Shown: positions 37,759 to 45,763 of the stretch, in pieces
Layout: every line of letters starts with the position of its first letter
Position numbering within the stretch: the first letter of the stretch is position 1
NCBI RefSeq assembly: GCF_000332475.2
Contig: NZ_AOGX02000039.1
Coordinates: 30,001-94,000 of the forward strand
Direction: 5' to 3'
From: Leptospira yanagawae serovar Saopaulo str. Sao Paulo = ATCC 700523
GTDB lineage: Bacteria; Spirochaetota; Leptospiria; Leptospirales; Leptospiraceae
Length of the DNA stretch: 64,000 nucleotides
Notes under the pieces: model-generated
Databases searched by the model: none
What the model was told of the DNA's origin: nothing
What the model saw: the letters and a program-made list of their open reading frames with translations, nothing else
Translations under genes and position numbers: made by a program

Positions 37759-38130
37759 ATGAAAAGTTTGATTCAATTATTATTAGTTATCAATTTGTTT
37801 TTAACAAATGTAGTATTTGCATCCGGTGGAATTAGTGGTGGTGGCATTGCAAACATTCCACAAGGACAAGACCGTGAAAAATACCATTTAGGAAAGGCGA
37901 TCTATAACCAAGAAGTAAGTTTAGAAAAACCAACCAATACAAATATAAACACGACAGACCAAGAAGAAAGATTGGAATACCTCCAAGGGAGTTTACCGAA
38001 TACAGAAAAACGTAGAGTAAACTTACCTGATTTCTCAGGCAAACTCACTGAGGAACAATTACAAGCTCTAGAATATTTCATTCAAGTTCGCTTCAATATC
38101 AAACTTCCTGAGAAGAAGAAGGATAAATGA
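37759..38130 (+). CDS. Small exported protein, cytochrome-like C-terminus without a haem motif
   Basis: A 123-residue secreted protein with a signal peptide ending at VFASGG. The ATG at 37759 is better placed from GGGA than the ATG 6 bp upstream. The mature protein starts with a Gly-rich stretch, then REKYHLGKAIYNQE, and ends in LTEEQLQALEYFIQVRFNIKLPE. These two parts resemble the first and last helices of small mono-haem cytochromes c, but no CxxCH is present. It overlaps the barrel gene by 4 bp (ATGA), which suggests a joint complex. The function is unknown. Confidence 0.65.
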   Translation: MKSLIQLLLVINLFLTNVVFASGGISGGGIANIPQGQDREKYHLGKAIYNQEVSLEKPTNTNINTTDQEERLEYLQGSLPNTEKRRVNLPDFSGKLTEEQLQALEYFIQVRFNIKLPEKKKDK

Positions 38131-39086
38131 TGAGAACTAATTTCAAATTTATAAAATATTTTTTTCTATTTTTTGTAGTCTTTGCTACAAATGTATATTC
38201 GCAACAAGCATGGGCTCCTTACGAAAGGCAACTTTGGGTTCGACCTGTATTTGTTCACTCCGAATATGATAGTGCCTTCCTTGCAGGCCAAAAGGCAAAG
38301 TATGATGATAATGTACGAATCACTGTTGCAAACCTTGCGTTAGAATATGGTTTTACAGATCGCCTAACAGCCGATTTAACGATCGGCTTTGGAAGATTGG
38401 GAAAACATAGGGTATTCAATCGTTATTTCGGATTACAACAAACTCCAGAAGTTCCAGACAAATACGGATTTATGGACACACGTTTTGGACTTCGTTATAA
38501 ACTACTTGATGAGTTTGATTCGAAATACAGATGGATGCCCACAATCTCATTGCGAATCGGAGGAATCAAACGTGGAGATTATGACCGTAATCCCCAATCA
38601 TTAGGTGATGGTGCAAGTGGAGGCGAAGTCAATTTGTACTTAGCTAAAGATTTTGGTGTGTGGGGGCTTGGTGGACTTGGAGAATTTTCCTATCGCAAAC
38701 GAGAAAACCCGGTGCCAGATGATATTCTTTATTACGGTGCACTATACAAACGATTCTTTGAATCGTTGTTTTTAACTGTAGGTATGCGTGGGCAAATTGG
38801 ACAAGGAGGTTACGCATATGCTGACCCAAGACAAGAACCCCCTTGGAATTTAGTTCGTTACCCTCAACCCACATTTTATGGAATTAATCCCTATGATGTC
38901 TATGTTCAAAATGAAAGACCTGCTTGGGGAAGAAAAGAAATATTTCATAACGCAGAAATCGGATTTAGTTATGTGGATAGTTTTGGAAATTTCTACACAT
39001 TATTTTATTCGGAAACCATTGCAGGTTACAATACCGCCAAACTAAAGACAGTCGGTTTTGCTGTCACTTTACCTTATAATTTATAA
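38127..39086 (+). CDS. Predicted outer-membrane beta-barrel (porin-like)
   Basis: A 319-residue exported protein. It has a signal peptide to about residue 25 (ending NVYSQQ), then many alternating amphipathic strands rich in Tyr, Phe, Arg and Gly (LALEYGFTDRLTADLTIGFGRLG, FGLRYKLLDEF, TISLRIGGIKRGDY), and it ends in a hydrophobic strand (KTVGFAVTLPYNL). It has the length of a 14-16-stranded barrel by rough estimate. Its place between two rhodanese-like lipoproteins and a multihaem cytochrome suggests a channel or conduit role, similar in plan to Geobacter ExtI. I did not recognise a named Leptospira family. Confidence 0.7.
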   Translation: MMRTNFKFIKYFFLFFVVFATNVYSQQAWAPYERQLWVRPVFVHSEYDSAFLAGQKAKYDDNVRITVANLALEYGFTDRLTADLTIGFGRLGKHRVFNRYFGLQQTPEVPDKYGFMDTRFGLRYKLLDEFDSKYRWMPTISLRIGGIKRGDYDRNPQSLGDGASGGEVNLYLAKDFGVWGLGGLGEFSYRKRENPVPDDILYYGALYKRFFESLFLTVGMRGQIGQGGYAYADPRQEPPWNLVRYPQPTFYGINPYDVYVQNERPAWGRKEIFHNAEIGFSYVDSFGNFYTLFYSETIAGYNTAKLKTVGFAVTLPYNL

Positions 39087-39095
39087 GAGGATCCT

Positions 39096-40544
39096 ATGAA
39101 AGTTAAACAGTATTTTATATTTTTTCACATTCTAGTTACGTTCATTGGTTGCAAAGGGCTCCCTGAGTATGTATTTTTACCTCAAAGTCTTAAGTTCGAC
39201 TTAACTCCATTTTTATTTAGAAACTACTCTCCAGCGGAACTTGCAACATTATCCAATGCGGATTACAATTTAAATGAAAGTGGTCTCATCACAGGAACAA
39301 AACTTTCGCGGTTTTTATCGAATTGGAACACAAATAAACCTAGTTATGTTTTTGGAAATTTAATTGTGTTCCAAATCCAAACTTCCGGCTCCAGTGGAAG
39401 GTATGTTTTTTTTGATGGCAAACAATCTTTTGCATACCCTATCGCCAATCTAAATGATTTGATATCAGAAACAAGAGACGATGGAGTTTTAGCAACAGAC
39501 GGTATAGTTGGAAAAGGAAAAAAAATCTCAGATTTTTTCGCAATCTATGGAATTGATCCAGCCATTGATTATGTTGTGTTTGCATCCGACACATCCAACG
39601 TATCAAATTTATCATCAGCTACTTTTGCTTACTATTCATTACTCTATTGGGGATTCCCAAAGGAAAGACTAGCTGTTTTAAACGGTTCTATTGCAGATTT
39701 GACGGCGGCATCAACGTTATTCACAACCCCTTCGTATAATTATGCAAATAGCAATCGAGCTGGAACCACCAAAACATTGTTTCGTGACCATACTTCCTTA
39801 CACCTTACAATTGGTGACCTAATCCATTCCTTAAAAAATGGGAATAGTAATTTAGAAAATGTAGACCCTCTACCTATTGAAGGTTATTATATTATTGATG
39901 GAAGGCAAAATGCTGCTTTTACAGGAACAACAAACTCTACCGCTTCTGGTCCAAAGTATTCGAATTGTACAACAAAAACCAATTCCAGTTTTGTTTCAAA
40001 TACTTGTGTCACTACATATGAAGGTAGGGTCAAATCTGCTTCTAATTTAATTCCAACAGACCTTTATGATGGAACTAGTTTTCAATTTAGAACCTTTTCG
40101 CAACTATCAACAAGTTTAAATAACACTGGTTATCCTGACCAAAAATTGATTTATTTATATGGTGAGGAAGGAATCCAAACTTCAGTGGTTTGGTTTGTCC
40201 TCCACCAAATCCTTGGAAAACCGACTAGATTCTATGAAGCGGGTTGGAAACAATATGGTGCTTTAGGACTAAAGTCACCAACTTCAGGATCAAGCCCGAG
40301 CGCTATCACACAACCAGCTTCGTATTGGAGGACTGATATCACCCAATTGGCTGATGGGATTACCTCGAATGCTGATGCAAATGTTCCAAATTACCAACTC
40401 GATTTGTCTAGGCAATTCATCAAATCTTCCAACAAAATTCGAGAAGAAGATAAATCATTTTTGAGGGGAAGTTCTGCAAACGCTGGCTCTGGTGGTGGTG
40501 GAGGCGGTCCTACTGGAGGCGGAGGAAATGCTTGTGGTGGATGA
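39096..40544 (+). CDS. Rhodanese-like lipoprotein (copy 2, active Cys lost)
   Basis: A 482-residue lipoprotein with a signal peptide ending FIGC at C19. It shares with copy 1 the SNxDYNxNxxGLIT segment, GIDPAIDYVVFAS, YWGFPKERLAVLNGS and IIDGRQNAAFTG. In the catalytic loop the Cys is replaced: LIYLYGEEG has Tyr at position 355 where copy 1 has C355. It is therefore probably not a sulfurtransferase. The last 20 residues are Gly-rich and end in a single Cys (GGNACGG). A paired internal Cys set (SNCTTK, NTCVTT) may form a disulfide. It may serve as a structural partner of the cytochrome or barrel. Confidence 0.78.
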   Translation: MKVKQYFIFFHILVTFIGCKGLPEYVFLPQSLKFDLTPFLFRNYSPAELATLSNADYNLNESGLITGTKLSRFLSNWNTNKPSYVFGNLIVFQIQTSGSSGRYVFFDGKQSFAYPIANLNDLISETRDDGVLATDGIVGKGKKISDFFAIYGIDPAIDYVVFASDTSNVSNLSSATFAYYSLLYWGFPKERLAVLNGSIADLTAASTLFTTPSYNYANSNRAGTTKTLFRDHTSLHLTIGDLIHSLKNGNSNLENVDPLPIEGYYIIDGRQNAAFTGTTNSTASGPKYSNCTTKTNSSFVSNTCVTTYEGRVKSASNLIPTDLYDGTSFQFRTFSQLSTSLNNTGYPDQKLIYLYGEEGIQTSVVWFVLHQILGKPTRFYEAGWKQYGALGLKSPTSGSSPSAITQPASYWRTDITQLADGITSNADANVPNYQLDLSRQFIKSSNKIREEDKSFLRGSSANAGSGGGGGGPTGGGGNACGG

Positions 40545-40568
40545 TGAAATTGAAATGATTTGTATGAA

Positions 40569-41789
40569 ATGAGATCTCAAATTTTACAGCTAACAATCTG
40601 GATGAGCATTGGACTATCCATTGTTAGTTGTAAAAAAAATTCTTTTTTATCAGAACATTGGAATCACCCTCTTTCCACCCAAAGGAATCCTGAAGTACAA
40701 CTCACTCATAATGAGTCCAATTTGGATCCTAAACAATGTGCAAATTGCCATAAAAGCCAAGTGAAAGCATGGCAATCGAGTTTTCATGCGAAATCAATTG
40801 GGAATGGTTTTTTATGGCAAAAAACAGTTTTATCGAAAGATGAATGGAATAGTTGTTTGAACTGCCATTCCCCTCTTCCAGAAACAAAGGCGGAAATTTC
40901 TGAAACGTTTCAAACAATTGAAATTTTGGACTCAAAGCGTAAACACTTCCCCAGTGGAATTCCAAATCCTTCCATCCAATGTGCAAGTTGCCATATCCGA
41001 AAGCAAATTTGGTATGGCCCACCATCCCGGAATCTAACAGCAAAACAGATTGAAACCCTCAAGGTAAACTTACCACATAACGGATACAAGGTGCAAGAGG
41101 AATTTGAATCTTCATCATTTTGTCAATCGTGTCATGAAAGTCCAGATTCTGGGCAAAAACTGAATGGCAAACACCTGATGGAAGTTTATAAAGAATGGGA
41201 AAAGACCTCGTTTGCCAAAGAAGGAATCCAATGCCAAAATTGCCATATGCCTGACAGAGAACATACTTGGAAAGGAATCCATGATCCAGATTTTGTTCGA
41301 GCGGGGTTACAACCTTCATGGAGTTTGACGAGAACAACGAATGGTGAAATCCAAATCGATGCGAAACTTAAGTCTACCAGAATTGGTCATAAATTCCCAA
41401 CCTATCTCATTCCCAAGGTTTACTTACGGTTTTATGTTACCAACAGATTTGGGAAACGGAGATTGATCGAAGAATCAATTGTGGGTCGGCTTGTGAACAC
41501 AAACCTAACGGAAGAATACTTTGATACACGGATAACACCAGGAAATTCACATTTGGTATCTTTTCGTTTCGCTGATAATGAAAAAGAAATCAAAACCTTC
41601 GACTGGGTGATTGAAGTGGATCCTGATGAACATTATATCAGAAGTTTTGAAGAAAGCCTCCGAGAAAAAGGAAACATTCTTCCAGACCAATTAAAAAAGC
41701 AGTTACAACTTTCCCTTTCAGAAAAAAAAGAAAGCCGTTACGTATTATTTACTTTGAGTTTGCCAGTGCCTGTTTTACTTCCGCAATGA
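40569..41789 (+). CDS. Pentahaem c-type cytochrome lipoprotein
   Basis: A 406-residue predicted lipoprotein: the signal peptide from the ATG at 40569 ends SIVSC at C21; an in-frame TTG 9 bp upstream is less likely. Five CxxCH motifs lie at residues 57-61, 96-100, 138-142, 185-189 and 222-226, in nearly the same spacing as the cytochrome at 31324. The C-terminal 180 residues contain no haem site and are beta-rich. The lipid anchor and the neighbouring barrel suggest a periplasmic or outer-membrane electron carrier. The 3' end overlaps metZ by 41 bp in convergent orientation. Confidence 0.85.
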   Translation: MRSQILQLTIWMSIGLSIVSCKKNSFLSEHWNHPLSTQRNPEVQLTHNESNLDPKQCANCHKSQVKAWQSSFHAKSIGNGFLWQKTVLSKDEWNSCLNCHSPLPETKAEISETFQTIEILDSKRKHFPSGIPNPSIQCASCHIRKQIWYGPPSRNLTAKQIETLKVNLPHNGYKVQEEFESSSFCQSCHESPDSGQKLNGKHLMEVYKEWEKTSFAKEGIQCQNCHMPDREHTWKGIHDPDFVRAGLQPSWSLTRTTNGEIQIDAKLKSTRIGHKFPTYLIPKVYLRFYVTNRFGKRRLIEESIVGRLVNTNLTEEYFDTRITPGNSHLVSFRFADNEKEIKTFDWVIEVDPDEHYIRSFEESLREKGNILPDQLKKQLQLSLSEKKESRYVLFTLSLPVPVLLPQ

Positions 41790-42921
41790 TGTCATCAATA
41801 TGCTCCAATCCAACAGAGATACGAATGAGACCTGGCAAAATTCCTACTGCCAAACGTTCTGGTTCTGTGAGTTTGGAATGTGTGGTCGTGGTTGGGTGAG
41901 TGACTGTGGTCCGCGTATCCCCCAAATTTGCAGTTAAAGAAAACCATTTCAGAGCATCTAAAAATTTTTTCGCTCGTTCCACTCCTCCCTTGATCACAAA
42001 GGAAACAATTCCACCACCTGAACGCATTTGCTTTTTGGCAATCGCATAACCGGGATCATTTGGGAGAAATGGATACCTAACAAGCTCTACGTCGTTTGAT
42101 TCTTGTAAAAAAGTTGCTAACTTCATCGCATTCTCAGCATGTCGGTCCATACGGACTGCTAAAGTTTCTAAACTTTTCGATATGATCCAAGCATTCATCG
42201 GTGATAGTGCAGGACCAGTATTCCTTGCCATATAACGAATGGGTTGGATGAATTCTTTTTTTCCTAAAATCACACCCGCAATCACTCTTCCTTGGCCATC
42301 TAAGTATTTAGTTGCCGAGTGGATTACGATGTCTGCACCAAAGTCCGCAGGACGTTGGATATAAGGAGAACAAAAACAATTATCCACAATTAGGATCGCT
42401 TTCTTTTTTTTGCACAAAGCAGACACCCACTCCAAATCTACAATATCAAGGCCTGGATTGGATGGTGTTTCAATATAAACTATTTTTGTATTTTCTTGAA
42501 TGGCTGCTTCCCAATCCTGTGGTTTATCAATGTCAACGTAAGTGGTTGTCACACCAAACCGCGGTAAGATGTTCGCAAAAATTTGATGGGTAGATCCAAA
42601 AATGGCTCTTGCGGAAACTATATGATCCCCTGATTTCACAAGCCCAAAGATAGAAGTAAAAACGGCAGACATTCCTGAAGCCGTTGCAATCCCATCTTCT
42701 GTATTTTCAAGTGCGCATAATTTTTCGATGAGTTCTGTTGTGTTGGGATTCGAAAACCGTGTGTATTGGTTGCCTGTAACTTCTTCTGCAAAGAGTGCCC
42801 TTGCATGTTCCGCATCATCGAAAACAAAACTAGAAGTTAAAAATAAGGGGGTGGAATGTTCCTTTTCCCCAGTGCGTTTGGTTTGGATGCGGATGGCTTC
42901 GGTTTCAAAATGTTCAAACAT
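41749..42921 (-). CDS. metZ: O-succinylhomoserine sulfhydrylase (MetZ-type), PLP enzyme
   Basis: A 390-residue Cys/Met-metabolism PLP enzyme. MetZ uses sulfide and O-succinyl- (or acetyl-) homoserine to form homocysteine. The ATG at 42921 (MFEHFETEAIR) fits the family; a TTG 12 bp upstream is weaker. Motifs are YTRFSNPNTTELIEKL, ASGMSAVFTS, the PLP-lysine region IHSATKYLDGQGR (K205), and GDTRTTVTHPTTTTHSKL. Cystathionine gamma-synthase cannot be fully excluded. A palindromic CTGCTATAG element lies upstream. It is the only clearly sulfur-assimilatory gene in the window. Confidence 0.87.
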   Translation of the reverse strand: MFEHFETEAIRIQTKRTGEKEHSTPLFLTSSFVFDDAEHARALFAEEVTGNQYTRFSNPNTTELIEKLCALENTEDGIATASGMSAVFTSIFGLVKSGDHIVSARAIFGSTHQIFANILPRFGVTTTYVDIDKPQDWEAAIQENTKIVYIETPSNPGLDIVDLEWVSALCKKKKAILIVDNCFCSPYIQRPADFGADIVIHSATKYLDGQGRVIAGVILGKKEFIQPIRYMARNTGPALSPMNAWIISKSLETLAVRMDRHAENAMKLATFLQESNDVELVRYPFLPNDPGYAIAKKQMRSGGGIVSFVIKGGVERAKKFLDALKWFSLTANLGDTRTTVTHPTTTTHSKLTEPERLAVGILPGLIRISVGLEHIDDIIAEVKQALANSK

Positions 42922-42976
42922 GTCTCTTACCAAATTTGGTGAAGAGCATACGAATTCATCATTTTTTTTGGAATAT

Positions 42977-43014
42977 ATCTGCTATAGAATCGGATTTAGA
43001 CTGCTATAGCAGAT
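42977..43014. promoter_or_regulatory. Paired CTGCTATAG element upstream of metZ
   Basis: ATCTGCTATAG (42977-42987) and CTATAGCAGAT (43004-43014) form a perfect 11-bp inverted repeat. The CTGCTATAG core also occurs as a direct repeat at 42979 and 43001, 22 bp apart, and the second copy is a perfect 12-bp palindrome (CTGCTATAGCAG). On the plus strand a T-run follows. It fits an operator with two sites two helical turns apart, or a terminator of the ABC genes. Confidence 0.5.
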
Positions 43015-43017
43015 TTT

Positions 43018-43689
43018 TTATGAAATTTCAGCAATTTTTCCATCAATCATATGGATCCTCTGGTTGGCAGTCGCCGCATAATCAGGGTCATGTGTAACGA
43101 AAAGGATCGTTGTACCATCATCGGAATTAATTTTTTTAAAAATATCCATCACCTTATCACCGTTAGATGTATCTAAATTACCAGTAGGTTCATCGGCAAA
43201 CAAAAACTTTGGTTTTTGGACAAGAGCACGAGCAATGGCTACCCTTTGCCCTTCCCCTCCAGACATTTGGCTTGGAAACTTGTCTTTACAATGAAAGACT
43301 GAAAAACTATCCATTAGATGCAAAGCATACTCTTCTACTTGTTTATGATTTCCAGTTTTACGTGCAGGCATGGTAATATTTTCTAATCCAGTTAACTCAG
43401 GTAATAGATAATGGAATTGGAAAACAAATCCTATCGAATGGTTTCGTAATGCATGGAGTTCTTTACTGTCCATTTGTTGTAATGATTTCCCACTGAGTTT
43501 CACATCACCACTTGATGGAAAATCAAGCCCACTCACAATGTACAAAAGTGTTGATTTACCAGAACCAGACTTCCCAGTGAGTGCTACAAAGTCACCTACA
43601 TTGATGGAGAGTGAAACATCTTGTAACACAATTTGCGCTGGTTCCCCAAATGATTTATAAATTTTTTCTGCTTCAATTCCTATACTCAT
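43018..43689 (-). CDS. ABC transporter ATPase (LolD/MacB-like)
   Basis: A 223-residue ABC ATPase of the lipoprotein/macrolide-exporter group. It has Walker A GKSGSGKST, the Q loop in FVFQFHYLLPELT, the signature SGGEGQRVAIARAL, Walker [13 protein letters not shown], and the switch His in FVTHDP. It works with the permease at 43686, which it overlaps by 4 bp, and the adaptor at 44940, forming a MacAB-like set. The substrate is unknown. Confidence 0.88.
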   Translation of the reverse strand: MSIGIEAEKIYKSFGEPAQIVLQDVSLSINVGDFVALTGKSGSGKSTLLYIVSGLDFPSSGDVKLSGKSLQQMDSKELHALRNHSIGFVFQFHYLLPELTGLENITMPARKTGNHKQVEEYALHLMDSFSVFHCKDKFPSQMSGGEGQRVAIARALVQKPKFLFADEPTGNLDTSNGDKVMDIFKKINSDDGTTILFVTHDPDYAATANQRIHMIDGKIAEIS

Positions 43690-44939
43690 GTGGCACCTCG
43701 GATGATATCGACTGGCGAAAGTCGGCTTGCCATACGAGCAGGGATATAACTTGCAATAGAGGCACTGAGGACTGCTATCGAAAATCCTTTTACGTAAATC
43801 ATCACATCCCAGGAAATCATCATTGTTTTCATCAAAGCTTTTGAATTTTGTTTTGGATCACCTATCGGAATACCATCAATGTAATAACAACCAAGGATAC
43901 CCACAAAGATTCCAATGATTGCACCGAGAGTCCCAAGAAACAATCCTTGGAAGATAAACAATTGGATTGTATCCCTTTCATCAAATCCAATCGAACGAAG
44001 GATAGCGACTTCCTTTTTTTTTTGGTTCACGACCATATTGAGTATATTATAAATTCCGAATGCTACAACGAGAATGATGGTAAACGTAGTTGAATTCCGA
44101 ACGATGTCTTGTGTTCGGAAAACTTGTAAAATACTGGCGTTCACTTCATCCCAACTTTCTACCTTATCTTTGCTAAAATATCGCCAATCTTCCGCAATTT
44201 CTTTCGCCATACGAATGTCTTTGATTTTGACTATGATTTGCGAAATTTCACCACTGGACTTTGTGATACTTTGTACGGAAGAAAGTGAGGAGTAAACAGT
44301 CACCTCGTCCACAAGACGATTCCCCGTACTTAAAATTCCAATAACTTTGATAGGAATAAGATCTGTCCCTGGAATATAAACAAAAATTGTATCATCAATC
44401 TTTGCCCCCAATTTATTGAGAACACCTTCACCGACAATGGCAAGTGATGTACCTCGTGAAAGGTCTTGCAATTTTCCTTCAACAATGTAATCACTCAAAT
44501 TAGTAACTTTTGGTTGGATACTTGGATCTACACCTACAAATCTTGCAGGAGCAGTCGATTTTCCATTCACAAAGATCACTTCTTTTGTGAGCTGCGGTGC
44601 AAAAGACACCACTCTATGGTCATTTGATAATTTATCCATCCAACCAAGAACGTTTGTTAAACGAGAGTTATCGGTTCGGCCAGAGGGTGGAGAAAGCCAC
44701 CTCACTTCTTTTCCTTGAAAAAAAACATCATCGAATGTTCGCTCAGTAATCAGCTCATCTTTAGGAGAAATTTTAATTTGTCCGTCAGAGTTTACCAATT
44801 GGTCCGTGATCACCGCTTGAAAACCAAGCATAATTCCTGAAAATACAATATAACCAGCTGTCCCCAGAATAATCCCAATCAATGTAAGTACCGACTGCTG
44901 TGGCCTGGATAAAATTTGGCGTATGGCAAGGAATAACAT
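43686..44939 (-). CDS. ABC transporter permease (MacB/FtsX family)
   Basis: A 417-residue permease with one N-terminal membrane helix, a large periplasmic domain (about residues 45-280) and three C-terminal helices, the MacB/FtsX layout. Typical segments are LTLIGIILGTAGYIVFSG near the start, and NQKKKEVAILRSIGFDERDT and PARMASRLSPVDIIRG near the end. It abuts the adaptor gene (ATG immediately after its stop) and overlaps the ATPase gene. Confidence 0.87.
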   Translation of the reverse strand: MLFLAIRQILSRPQQSVLTLIGIILGTAGYIVFSGIMLGFQAVITDQLVNSDGQIKISPKDELITERTFDDVFFQGKEVRWLSPPSGRTDNSRLTNVLGWMDKLSNDHRVVSFAPQLTKEVIFVNGKSTAPARFVGVDPSIQPKVTNLSDYIVEGKLQDLSRGTSLAIVGEGVLNKLGAKIDDTIFVYIPGTDLIPIKVIGILSTGNRLVDEVTVYSSLSSVQSITKSSGEISQIIVKIKDIRMAKEIAEDWRYFSKDKVESWDEVNASILQVFRTQDIVRNSTTFTIILVVAFGIYNILNMVVNQKKKEVAILRSIGFDERDTIQLFIFQGLFLGTLGAIIGIFVGILGCYYIDGIPIGDPKQNSKALMKTMMISWDVMIYVKGFSIAVLSASIASYIPARMASRLSPVDIIRGAT

Positions 44940-45710
44940 TTAATTTTTAACGAGAACCTCATCACCTTCTTGTAAATCACCTTGGATCAATTCACCAAAC
45001 TCTGAATTGATGGCACCAATACGGATTTCAATTTTTTCCCGTTTCCCATTGCGATAACGTGTGAGTTTTCCTCTTTCTACTGCAACAAGGGGAACAAGGA
45101 CTACATTATCTTTGGAAGACACTTCGATCGCAACATCGGTAGTCATATCAGGTAAAATCCCTTGTGGCAATTCATTGGGAGAGATTCTGACCAAAAATTG
45201 TCCGTTTGATGGATAAATCCGTTCCACTTCTCCTCTGTAAACATTTCCCCGAATGGATTCAAAACTAAGTTGGGCATGTTGGCCTGGTTTGACACGTAAG
45301 GCAGACTCTTGGTCGAGGGATACGGATACATAGACTTCTTTTAAGTTTTGGATTTCTAGTATAGGTAACCCAGGCATTGCTGTTTCATTTTTTGCGATAC
45401 TTAGTTTGGTAATGGTGCCAGTGAATGGCGAACGGAAGGTAATGCCTGAATCATTCAGAAGGAGCGGATCTCCTTTTTTTACGGACTGTCCTTCTTCTAC
45501 ATAGATTTCACGAACAGAAGCAGCAATTCCAAATTTCAAAACAAAACTATCAATCGGCTTCACTGTACCCAAAGCATACACTGCTTCCACAAGCGAACCT
45601 TTATGGATGGTCAGCCGATCGGATTTTGAACCACGAAATAAAAACACAAAGATCAAAATTAGAATGATTACAATCGATAGGATTGATCCGTACAATTTTT
45701 TACGATTCAT
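44940..45710 (-). CDS. Periplasmic adaptor (HlyD/MacA-like)
   Basis: A 256-residue membrane-fusion protein with an N-terminal membrane anchor (about residues 9-24). It has the split lipoyl/barrel-sandwich domain (VREIYVEEGQSVKKGDPLL and FRSPFTGTITKLSIAKNETAMPG) and a beta-barrel part (YRGEVERIYPSNGQFLVRI), but the coiled-coil hairpin is very short or missing. It connects the permease to an outer-membrane channel, which is not encoded nearby. First gene of the three-gene exporter set, 53 bp after mtaB. Confidence 0.83.
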   Translation of the reverse strand: MNRKKLYGSILSIVIILILIFVFLFRGSKSDRLTIHKGSLVEAVYALGTVKPIDSFVLKFGIAASVREIYVEEGQSVKKGDPLLLNDSGITFRSPFTGTITKLSIAKNETAMPGLPILEIQNLKEVYVSVSLDQESALRVKPGQHAQLSFESIRGNVYRGEVERIYPSNGQFLVRISPNELPQGILPDMTTDVAIEVSSKDNVVLVPLVAVERGKLTRYRNGKREKIEIRIGAINSEFGELIQGDLQEGDEVLVKN

Positions 45711-45763
45711 GATGACCTTATCATGAAACTTTCGTTGGATTTGGAAATACTTTTTCTATTGGT

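Noticed and set aside
42922..43017. SAM riboswitch upstream of metZ
   Set aside because: Only a simple inverted repeat is present; no multi-stem aptamer pattern and too little room.
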